Below are positions 1 to 5,148 of a stretch of 8,364 bases of DNA, one piece after another. The position numbers and the translations under genes are program-made. Origin of the DNA: Nautiliaceae bacterium (GTDB lineage Bacteria; Campylobacterota; Campylobacteria; Campylobacterales; Nautiliaceae). The notes beneath the pieces were generated by a model, which made no database searches, had not been told where the DNA came from, and saw only the letters and a list, made by a program, of their open reading frames with translations. The stretch is taken from positions 1-8,364 of the forward strand of contig JAMOSM010000116.1 of the NCBI GenBank assembly GCA_027063075.1, written 5' to 3'. Within the stretch, counting starts at the first letter, position 1, and the number at the start of each line of letters is the position of its first letter.

Positions 1-308
1 CCCTGACTTGCGTCAACCACCAAAAGCGCACCTTCGCTCGATTTTAACGATTTGCTGACTTCATGAGAAAAATCGACATGTCCTGGCGTATCAATAAGAT
101 TTAGAATATGCCCTTTATATTCAAGCCTTACGCTTTGGGCTTTAATGGTAATTCCTCTTTCTTTTTCAATATCCATGGTATCAAGAAGCTGGTCTTCCTT
201 TTCCCTTTCACTAATCCCCCCACAAAACTCTATAAGCCTATCGGCAAGCGTACTTTTACCGTGGTCAATATGGGCTATTATTGAAAAGTTTCTTATTTTT
301 TCCTGCAT
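1..308 (-). CDS. lepA: Elongation factor 4 (LepA), N-terminal part, cut by window edge
   Basis: This is the first 102 codons of a translational GTPase that acts on the ribosome (EF-4, proposed to back-translocate or help stalled ribosomes). Seen directly: it starts [20 protein letters not shown], with the G1 P-loop AHIDHGKS at residues 12-19, a G2 region RGITIKAQ at 51-58 and the G3 motif DTPGH at 73-77. ITIKAQ next to the G2 threonine, together with the early sequence [16 protein letters not shown], is typical of LepA; TypA/BipA usually has ITILAK there. The ATG at 308-306 is preceded by AAAAAAGGCG, a modest Shine-Dalgarno sequence. The remaining domains (II, III, V and the LepA-specific C-terminus) lie outside the window. 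The gene is divergent from the YfdX-family gene. The identification is firm apart from the missing part. Confidence 0.95.
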   Translation of the reverse strand, partial: MQEKIRNFSIIAHIDHGKSTLADRLIEFCGGISEREKEDQLLDTMDIEKERGITIKAQSVRLEYKGHILNLIDTPGHVDFSHEVSKSLKSSEGALLVVDASQ

Positions 309-328
309 AAAACGCCTTTTTTATCGCA

Positions 329-337
329 ATTATACCA
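329..337 (-). promoter_or_regulatory. Extended -10 promoter of lepA
   Basis: On the minus strand the sequence reads TGGTATAAT, a perfect TATAAT box (329-334) with the TGn extension (335-337). The -35 region is not recognisable, which is common in this group and tolerable for an extended -10. Transcription would begin near 322, giving a leader of about 14 nt before the lepA ATG. Confidence 0.65.
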
Positions 338-389
338 CATAAAAAAGATTAATCTAGAATTAAAAATTAAAAATCGTATATAAATAAAC

Positions 390-419
390 TTGACATAACC
401 TCACTAAATTATATATAAT
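390..419 (+). promoter_or_regulatory. Consensus sigma-70 promoter of the YfdX-family gene
   Basis: TTGACA at 390-395 and TATAAT at 414-419 both match the vegetative consensus perfectly and are separated by 18 bp. The expected start site is near 426, giving a leader of about 26 nt that contains the strong ribosome binding site AAGGAGGG (440-447), 4 nt before the ATG at 452. Perfect boxes plus a near-perfect Shine-Dalgarno sequence suggest a highly expressed gene. Confidence 0.85.
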
Positions 420-451
420 TGTAATACTCAAAAATATTTAAGGAGGGACAA

Positions 452-1315
452 ATGAAAAAATTATTAATCTCAGCACTTGCAGCAGGTCTAATGACAAGTG
501 CATTTGCAGCAGATGCAAAAACAAACGAAGTTAGCAAAAACGCAGTTGTAAAAGCTGAACAAAAAGCTCAAGCAACTCAACTTGTTAAAGAAGCAATCAG
601 AGCTATTCAATACACTCAAGACGCATTAATTTACTTAAATGCAAACAAAATCGATAAAGCAAAAGAAGCTCTAAAAAAAGCAATTGGAGAACTTGCAGTT
701 GTACTTAATGCTCCAAATGCACCTTATTTACTTCCTGTAGATATTCAAATTGAAGCATATCAATTCCAAGGAAAATTTGAAGATATTAAAAAAATGGTAA
801 CTCAAGCAAAACTTTTAGTAGCTGAGAATAAACTACCTCAGGCAAGAGAAATTTTAAATACCCTAAGAGATGAAATTGTAATTAAAACAATTAACTTACC
901 TCTTGCAACATACCCAGCGGCACTTCAACTTGCAATTAAATACCTAAACGAAGGAAAAGTAAAAGAAGCAAAAGATGTGATTGCAATGGCTCTATCAACA
1001 CTTGTGGAAATTGACACAATTATTCCAATTCCACTTGTAAAAGCTCAAGCACTTGTAGAACAAGCCGCAAAAATTGTCAAAAAAGACAAAAAGCAAGCTT
1101 TAAGATATTTAGAAGAAGCAAAATACCAACTTAAACTTGCTGAAACTCTTGGATATACAAGTAAGAGTGATACAACATACAAAATGCTTGAAAAAGCAAT
1201 TGAAAAACTTGAAAGAGAAATCAAAGCTAACCACAAAACAGGTGGATTATTCGAAGAACTTATTCAAAAACTTAAAGAATTCAAAGAAAAAGCAATTACT
1301 CACGTTAGTAAATAA
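452..1315 (+). CDS. YfdX-family exported helical protein
   Basis: This is a 287-residue secreted protein, probably periplasmic. Residues 1-20 form a Sec signal peptide (MKK, hydrophobic core, then SAFA|ADA), and the mature protein has no cysteine. The rest is nearly all predicted amphipathic helix, with a recurring pattern of about 35 residues (A..L...GK...A...L..A) starting near residues 46, 116, 154 and 197, like short TPR-type helical hairpins. The segments PYLLPVDIQIEAY (91-103), INLPLATYP (147-155) and PIPLVKAQALVEQA (192-205) fit the YfdX family, whose E. coli member of about 211 residues is under EvgA acid-response control. The molecular function of the family is poorly defined. The C-terminus from about 240 is an additional Lys/Glu-rich helix that makes the protein longer than the E. 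coli one. The gene has its own strong promoter and terminator and appears monocistronic. I am confident of export and helical repeats, moderately confident of the family, and make no claim on function. Confidence 0.8.
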   Translation: MKKLLISALAAGLMTSAFAADAKTNEVSKNAVVKAEQKAQATQLVKEAIRAIQYTQDALIYLNANKIDKAKEALKKAIGELAVVLNAPNAPYLLPVDIQIEAYQFQGKFEDIKKMVTQAKLLVAENKLPQAREILNTLRDEIVIKTINLPLATYPAALQLAIKYLNEGKVKEAKDVIAMALSTLVEIDTIIPIPLVKAQALVEQAAKIVKKDKKQALRYLEEAKYQLKLAETLGYTSKSDTTYKMLEKAIEKLEREIKANHKTGGLFEELIQKLKEFKEKAITHVSK

Positions 1316-1337
1316 TTCTGCTTTTTCTTCTTTTTTT
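1284..1337 (+). terminator. Putative intrinsic terminator of the YfdX-family gene
   Basis: AAGAAAAAGCA (1284-1294) is the exact reverse complement of TGCTTTTTCTT (1319-1329), and a run of seven T follows at 1331-1337. The 5' arm lies in the last codons of the gene and the 24-nt loop contains the stop codon. The stem is A:U rich with few G:C pairs, so the fold is weak, particularly for a thermophile; this is a candidate only. Confidence 0.45.
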
Positions 1338-1372
1338 CCTTAAAAACAATATTAATTTTGTGTTAATTTTTG

Positions 1373-1378
1373 TATAAT
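1373..1378 (+). promoter_or_regulatory. Candidate -10 box of the small exported protein gene
   Basis: TTTTTGTATAATAA contains a perfect TATAAT (1373-1378) 25 bp before the ATG at 1404. No good -35 box is present at 16-18 bp upstream, but the T-rich stretch before the -10 box resembles Campylobacter/Helicobacter vegetative promoters. Transcription would start near 1385, leaving a short leader with the Shine-Dalgarno sequence CGGAG (1393-1397). Confidence 0.5.
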
Positions 1379-1403
1379 AAACAAAAAACTCTCGGAGCTT
1401 AAA

Positions 1404-1814
1404 ATGAAATTTCTCTTATTATTTTTCTTTGTTATATTCTTATATGCAGATAAAATTACTGTAATTAACGGACTTTATCCCTATATAGACATCCAACTCT
1501 TACAAACTTATGCCTATACTGCAAAATTGCAGTCATCCGAAGATATGCAAAGACATAAATACACTTTTGTTCTTCTTTCAAAATTAAAAAACATCTACTG
1601 CCCTAACAGCACTAAAATAAAATTTGTATCATATAATAATAACAGTGTAACTTTTACATTAGAAGAAATTTTAAAAAACAACATTGCTTTTGTATTCAAA
1701 CAAAATGACAAGTTTTTGCTTGAAAAAGGACCTGCCGAGATTATTTACATTAAAAATAAAAATCCCTTAAAAGAGCTATGCACTATTAGAAAAATGATAT
1801 GTATAGATGAATAA
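1404..1814 (+). CDS. Small exported protein of unknown function
   Basis: I do not recognise this 136-residue protein with certainty. Residues 1-15 form a short, very hydrophobic signal sequence (MKFLLLFFFVIFLYA) with a likely cut before D16, so it should be periplasmic; no lipobox cysteine follows. The mature part of about 120 residues has three cysteines (66, 126, 133), of which 126 and 133 are close enough for a disulfide or metal site. The stretch IKFVSYNNNSVTFTLEEIL (72-90), then KNNIAFVFKQNDKFL and KGPAEIIY (108-115), has the rhythm of the sulfite-oxidase-type molybdopterin-binding fold (f.s.dg...l.leel... / GPvrlv.P). That likeness is a weak inference and, if real, would describe a stripped-down domain. 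The ATG is chosen because CGGAG lies 6 nt upstream and the signal peptide starts there. It converges with infC, with stop codons 11 nt apart. Confidence 0.7.
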   Translation: MKFLLLFFFVIFLYADKITVINGLYPYIDIQLLQTYAYTAKLQSSEDMQRHKYTFVLLSKLKNIYCPNSTKIKFVSYNNNSVTFTLEEILKNNIAFVFKQNDKFLLEKGPAEIIYIKNKNPLKELCTIRKMICIDE

Positions 1815-1815
1815 A

Positions 1816-1843
1816 AAGAAAAAGATTATTTTTTCTTTTTCTT
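1816..1843 (-). terminator. A/T-rich hairpin between converging genes
   Basis: AAGAAAAAG (1816-1824) pairs perfectly with CTTTTTCTT (1835-1843); an alternative register pairs 1813-1823 with 1830-1840. In the minus-strand transcript the stem is followed by TTTATT, so it best serves as the thrS-infC terminator, and in the other direction it could help stop the gene ending at 1814. One arm encodes the C-terminal poly-lysine of IF-3. The low GC content of the stem keeps confidence moderate. Confidence 0.5.
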
Positions 1844-2359
1844 AGGAGGAGTAATTAAAAGATTTATATAGTTTCCTTCAAGTTTTGGTTCATTCTGTTT
1901 TTCTGCAACGTCTTTTAACATATCCCAAACTTTATTTATTACCTCAAAACCTTTCTCAGGAGTTGCAAGTTCTCTACCCCTTAAGAAAACCCTAAGTTTT
2001 ACGTGTTTGCCTTTTTCTAAAAATTCCCTTGCGTGTTTTACTTTGTAATCTATATCGTTTTGTTGAATTTTTGAAGTAAATTTAATTTCTTTTACCTCAA
2101 TTTTTACCTGTTTTTTCTTAGCCTCTTTTTTCTTTCTTTCCTGTTCGTATTTATATTTTCCATAATCCATAACTTTTGCAACAGGCGGATTTGCATTAGG
2201 TGCTACGAGGACTAAATCAAGTCCTTTATTATATGCTATTTCAAGAGCTTTTTCGCTATCTACTATTTTCGGCTCACCTTCACCATCTACAAGTCTAACT
2301 CTATCAGTAAAATTAATAATTTCTTCATTTATTAATGTTTTATCCTGTTTTTTACTCAT
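1826..2359 (-). CDS. infC: Translation initiation factor IF-3
   Basis: IF-3 binds the 30S subunit, keeps it apart from 50S and checks start codon and initiator tRNA. The 177-residue length is normal. The N-domain is seen in INEEI (10-14), RVRLVDGEG (20-28) and the PPVAKVMDYGKYKYEQ segment (58-73); a Lys-rich linker follows, then the C-domain with VKEIKFTSKI, HVKLRVFLRGRE and the INLLITPP end. It finishes in five lysines. The ATG overlaps the thrS stop codon as ATGA (4 nt), with GAGG 7 nt upstream inside thrS, so translation is probably coupled to thrS. An ordinary ATG is used, unlike the AUU start of E. coli infC that allows autoregulation. rpmI and rplT, which often follow infC, are absent here. 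No anomaly in the protein itself. Confidence 0.97.
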   Translation of the reverse strand: MSKKQDKTLINEEIINFTDRVRLVDGEGEPKIVDSEKALEIAYNKGLDLVLVAPNANPPVAKVMDYGKYKYEQERKKKEAKKKQVKIEVKEIKFTSKIQQNDIDYKVKHAREFLEKGKHVKLRVFLRGRELATPEKGFEVINKVWDMLKDVAEKQNEPKLEGNYINLLITPPKKKKK

Positions 2360-4194
2360 AGTCTTACCTCGCTAAGTTTTTTTATCATTTCCACAAATTC
2401 TCCTTTTTTCATTTTGTATTGTTCTCTTTTACGTCTATCACGAATTGCAACTAAATCGTTTTCAACCTCTTCATCACCGATAATTACAACATATCCTACT
2501 TTTTGTTTTTCTGCGTTTCTGATTCTTTTATTTAGTGAATCGTTACTTGCAAAAATTTCTGTTTTTAAATCATTTTCAAGAAGTTCTTTTTGAATTCCTT
2601 TAGCATATTCTATATGCTTTTCATTAATTGGTACAAAAATAGCTTTAATTGGAGCAATAAACGTTGGAAACTCCCCTGCATAATGCTCCGTTAGAATTGC
2701 TATAAATCTCTCAAAACTTCCAATAATAGCCCTATGAATCATAACAGGGCGCTTTCTTTCGTTGTTTTCATCAATATAGCTTATATCAAATCTCTCAGGA
2801 AGGTTAAAATCTACCTGAATTGTCCCACACTGCCACTTTCTTCCGATTGCATCGGTAATTTTGATATCAATCTTTGGTCCATAAAACGCTCCACCGCCTT
2901 CATCTATTCCATATTCACGTCCAAGCTTATTTAATGCCTCTTTTAAAGCAAATGTGGCTTTTTCCCAAATTTCATCACTTCCTATAGATTTTTCAGGTCT
3001 TGTTGAGATTTCCATTTCATACTCAAACCCAAACCTCTGCATTATAGAATCAACAAAATCAAGTACTTTTATGACTTCCTCTTCAATCTGGTCAGGTCTG
3101 CAGAAAATATGGGCGTCATCCTGAGTAAATTCCCTAACTCTAAGCAGTCCGTGTAAAACACCGCTTTTTTCGTGTCTATGAACAGTTCCAAATTCAAAAA
3201 ATCTAAGTGGAAGTTCTTTATAACTTCTTGTTTTATGTCCAAAGATTTTAACATGTGCAAGACAGTTCATAGGTTTGATACCATACTCTTCAGCTGGTCT
3301 GTTTTCTTCATCATGTTCAATTTCAGTAAAATACATATTTTCTTTATAGTTATAATAATGCCCTGAAATTTTCCACATTTCGCTTTTTAAAAGTTCCGGT
3401 CCTTTTACAGGGTCATACTCCCTTCTTATATGGGCTGAGAATAGAAGTTTTTCAAGATTAGCTCTAAGCATAGCCCCTTTTGGCAGCCAGATTGGCATTC
3501 CCGGAGCTACCTCTTCATCAAACAGCCAAAGTTCAAGTTCACGTCCTAATTTTCTGTGGTCTCTTTTTAAAGCTTCTTCAAGCATTTTAAGGTATTTTTG
3601 AAGTGCGTCTTTTGTGGCAAAAGCGGTACCGTAAATTCTTGTAAGCATTTCATTTTTAGAATCTCCGCCAAGATAGGCACCGGCAACTTTTTGAAGTTTT
3701 ACGTTTTGAAGATATTTTGTATTAGGTACGTGAGGTCCGCGGCATAGGTCTTCAAAATCACCCTGTTTATAAATAGATACGGTATCACCCGGTATCATAT
3801 CCAAAACAGCCTGCTTAAGCTTATCATCTTTAAATTTTTTCCTTGCTTCTTCTTTACTTATTTCATATCTTGTTATGTCATATTTTTTCTTAGCAAGAGC
3901 TTTCATTTTCTTTTCAATGTTTTTTAAATCTTTATCACTAATTGGAGTAGAAGTTTTTAAATCATAATAAAATCCGTTTTCGATAGTAGGCCCTACGTAA
4001 AATCTTGCATCAGGATAAAGCTCTTTAATCGCCTGAGCCATTAAATGTGCAGCAGAGTGGCGAATAATTTCAAGTGCGTCTTCACTATCGTCAAAATATA
4101 TAGGAGTTGCCCCGCTTATATCTATATTTTTGGCTTCTACTGTCTGCAAATCGACAATATCATCACCTATTCTATAACCAATAATATCACTCAT
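2356..4194 (-). CDS. thrS: Threonyl-tRNA synthetase
   Basis: This is a class II synthetase that charges tRNA-Thr with threonine. At 612 residues it is shorter than the E. coli enzyme (642); the N-terminal region (1-40) is a compact or degenerate TGS-like segment. The editing domain carries HSAAH (46-50) and CRGPH (151-155), which supply the His/Cys residues that hydrolyse mischarged Ser-tRNA. The catalytic core shows motif 2 around RFFEFGTVHRHE (331-342) and RVREFTQDDAH (352-362), and motif 3 around IHRAIIGSFERF (486-497). The expected zinc ligands are Cys311, His362 and His487. The anticodon-binding domain starts near 513 and ends with the GDEEVEN/VAIRDRR region. The Shine-Dalgarno sequence AAGGA precedes the ATG by 6 nt. 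It is the first gene of the thrS-infC operon, with a leader of about 100 nt from the promoter at 4300-4328. Confidence 0.98.
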   Translation of the reverse strand: MSDIIGYRIGDDIVDLQTVEAKNIDISGATPIYFDDSEDALEIIRHSAAHLMAQAIKELYPDARFYVGPTIENGFYYDLKTSTPISDKDLKNIEKKMKALAKKKYDITRYEISKEEARKKFKDDKLKQAVLDMIPGDTVSIYKQGDFEDLCRGPHVPNTKYLQNVKLQKVAGAYLGGDSKNEMLTRIYGTAFATKDALQKYLKMLEEALKRDHRKLGRELELWLFDEEVAPGMPIWLPKGAMLRANLEKLLFSAHIRREYDPVKGPELLKSEMWKISGHYYNYKENMYFTEIEHDEENRPAEEYGIKPMNCLAHVKIFGHKTRSYKELPLRFFEFGTVHRHEKSGVLHGLLRVREFTQDDAHIFCRPDQIEEEVIKVLDFVDSIMQRFGFEYEMEISTRPEKSIGSDEIWEKATFALKEALNKLGREYGIDEGGGAFYGPKIDIKITDAIGRKWQCGTIQVDFNLPERFDISYIDENNERKRPVMIHRAIIGSFERFIAILTEHYAGEFPTFIAPIKAIFVPINEKHIEYAKGIQKELLENDLKTEIFASNDSLNKRIRNAEKQKVGYVVIIGDEEVENDLVAIRDRRKREQYKMKKGEFVEMIKKLSEVRL

Positions 4195-4299
4195 TAAGTT
4201 CCTTTTGAATTAAAATAAAATGTGTAGAATTTACAGAAGCTTTAAAGAAGATGTTATTCAATGCTGTCCCTCTTTATAGTAATCTCCTTTTTTGCTTGA

Positions 4300-4328
4300 A
4301 TTTTAACTTAAAAAAAATCTAATGTCAA
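4300..4328 (-). promoter_or_regulatory. Sigma-70 promoter of thrS-infC
   Basis: On the minus strand TTGACA (4328-4323), a 17-bp spacer and TAAAAT (4305-4300) form a near-consensus promoter. Transcription would start near 4293, leaving a leader of about 100 nt before thrS. The leader begins almost at once with AAGGAG (4291-4286), far from any thrS start and therefore not its ribosome binding site. The -35 box is half of the palindrome at 4323-4340. Confidence 0.7.
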
Positions 4329-4340
4329 TTATTATTGACA
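4323..4340. repeat. Perfect palindrome over the thrS -35 box
   Basis: TGTCAAT and ATTGACA form 7-bp perfect arms around a TATT spacer. The arm-to-arm spacing (centres 11 bp apart, about one helical turn) is what a dimeric DNA-binding protein would contact. The element places a TTGACA on each strand: the minus-strand one is the thrS -35 box, while the plus-strand one has no -10 box at a usable distance. No regulator is identified in the window. Confidence 0.6.
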
Positions 4341-4362
4341 AAAAATTAATATTAAGAAACGA

Positions 4363-4391
4363 CTGTTTATATTAAAACAGGCGCAGCTGCG
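4363..4391. repeat. Two adjacent inverted repeats in the leader of the small ORF
   Basis: CTGTTT (4363-4368) and AAACAG (4375-4380) are 6-bp perfect arms around ATATTA. One base later lies CGCAGCTGCG (4382-4391), a 10-bp perfect palindrome and a conspicuous GC island in AT-rich DNA. Together with the palindrome at 4323-4340 this gives three inverted repeats in 70 bp. They could be operators or RNA hairpins; alternatively the GC island may be former coding sequence, because the frame of the downstream ORF stays open through it. Confidence 0.45.
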
Positions 4392-4407
4392 ACAGAAGTA
4401 AATTTAT

Positions 4408-4413
4408 TATACT
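4408..4413 (+). promoter_or_regulatory. Candidate -10 box for the small ORF
   Basis: TATACT at 4408-4413 would set transcription starting around 4420, one or two bases before the ATG at 4422, giving a leaderless message. No -35 box is visible at the matching distance. An alternative -10 box, TATATT at 4368-4373 preceded by TGTT, would give a leader of about 42 nt containing the 4382-4391 palindrome. Confidence 0.35.
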
Positions 4414-4421
4414 ATCCTTCT

Positions 4422-4625
4422 ATGAAATTACAAACAAACGAACTTTTAAGAGAAATTAAAACTTATAATGGTAAGAAATGTGGAATTGATTATGATTACA
4501 CCACTTCAAGCGGAACTGTAGCTATTTTAGAAGATGAAAAAAAACCGGTAGTAATAACAGCTGAATTTAAAAACTTATCACCTAATGAAGCATATGAAAT
4601 AGTAAAAAGTATAAAAATAAAGTAA
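4422..4625 (+). CDS. Small uncharacterised protein (67 residues)
   Basis: I do not recognise this protein. It starts MKLQTNELLREIKTYNGKKC, has one cysteine (Cys20), no signal peptide and no membrane segment, so it should be cytoplasmic. It looks like a small alpha/beta fold: helix (about 3-13), strands around GTVAILED (31-38) and KPVVITAEFKNL (41-52), then a C-terminal helix NEAYEIVKSIKIK (55-67). Codon use (AAA, GAA, TTA) resembles the neighbours, and the composition is protein-like rather than random. There is no Shine-Dalgarno sequence near the ATG; the frame remains open upstream to 4356 but offers no ATG, GTG or TTG. It stands alone, divergent from thrS and converging with the tRNA-Val gene 7 bp beyond its stop. 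A truncated remnant is the alternative. Confidence 0.55.
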   Translation: MKLQTNELLREIKTYNGKKCGIDYDYTTSSGTVAILEDEKKPVVITAEFKNLSPNEAYEIVKSIKIK

Positions 4626-4632
4626 TTTTAAG

Positions 4633-4708
4633 TGGTGGTCGCAGCTGGACTCGAACCAGCGACTCCTACCGTGTCGGGGTAGTGCTCTACCAGCTGAGCT
4701 ATGCGACC
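4633..4708 (-). tRNA. tRNA-Val, anticodon GAC, unusual C33
   Basis: This is a complete 76-nt cloverleaf with encoded CCA. The acceptor stem GGTCGCA/TGCGACC, D stem GCTC/GAGC, anticodon stem CTACC/GGTAG and T stem GCTGG/CCAGC are all fully paired; the T loop is TTCGAGT and the discriminator base is A. The 7-nt anticodon loop reads CCGACAC, so the anticodon is GAC (4675-4673), reading GUC and GUU valine codons. The base before the anticodon (position 33, at 4676) is C instead of the nearly invariant U. The first ten bases are also the end of lspA, so the tRNA is probably transcribed with glmM-lspA; I see no separate promoter directly upstream. No clear terminator hairpin follows it. Confidence 0.93.
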
Positions 4709-5148
4709 TTTTTTGAAATTTTACCAAAAAAATAGTAATACGCAAACAAAATAAAGCTTAAATCTATCATTACATCGGCAAAATTAAAAATAGCAAAGTC
4801 AAAACCGCAGTGCCAATACACATAATCAACAACCCCGCCTCTTAAAAACCTATCAAGCAGATTAGAAAAAGCGGCTCCAAAAAGAATACCCGAAATTAAC
4901 GGATGTTTTTTTAAGATTTTTTCTTTGTAAAAGAAATAAAAAAGCCCTATTATAAGAAGAAATTGTATATATTTTAAATACTCCCCTAAAAAACTGAGCC
5001 AAGAAAAAGCAACACCTTTATTAATAGCAAGCACTAAAGAGATACACCTGCTGTGCCATTCAAAACCGTTTAAAAAAATAAGTTTTATTAACTGGTCTAT
5101 TAAAAAAACTGCTAAAAAAGCAGTTAAAAATTTAATGAAAAACCTCAT
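4699..5148 (-). CDS. lspA: Lipoprotein signal peptidase (signal peptidase II)
   Basis: LspA is an inner-membrane aspartic protease that cuts the signal peptide from diacylglyceryl-prolipoproteins. The 149-residue protein shows four hydrophobic segments (about 5-25, 61-74, 84-97 and 126-142) and the family motifs: DQLIK (18-22), INKGVAFS (42-49), SNLLDR (95-100), then VVD with catalytic Asp108 and FNFAD with catalytic Asp125. The ATG overlaps the glmM stop as ATGA, which argues for translational coupling. The last codons AAG GTC GCA TAG run into the tRNA-Val gene: the tRNA 5' end is the G of the Lys codon, and the stop TAG is tRNA bases 8-10. Length and motifs are normal, so the gene is not truncated by the tRNA; it simply ends there. 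Confidence 0.97.
   Translation of the reverse strand: MRFFIKFLTAFLAVFLIDQLIKLIFLNGFEWHSRCISLVLAINKGVAFSWLSFLGEYLKYIQFLLIIGLFYFFYKEKILKKHPLISGILFGAAFSNLLDRFLRGGVVDYVYWHCGFDFAIFNFADVMIDLSFILFAYYYFFGKISKKVA

Noticed and set aside
145..342. Plus-strand open frame of 65 codons opposite lepA
   Set aside because: It lies antisense to clear LepA coding sequence, has no homology-like features and runs past the lepA start; it is a shadow frame.
1137..1343. Second plus-strand frame overlapping the end of the YfdX-family gene
   Set aside because: It is an out-of-frame reading of Lys/Leu-rich helical sequence and has no ribosome binding site.
2356..2359. Rare-start autoregulation of infC as in E. coli (AUU start)
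   Set aside because: An ATG with GAGG 7 nt upstream is present at the expected start, and it overlaps the thrS stop as ATGA, so ordinary coupling suffices.
4335..4340. Plus-strand TTGACA as the -35 box of a promoter for the small ORF
   Set aside because: No -10 box lies 16-18 bp downstream; the nearest, TATATT at 4368, is 27 bp away. It is better explained as the second arm of the palindrome.
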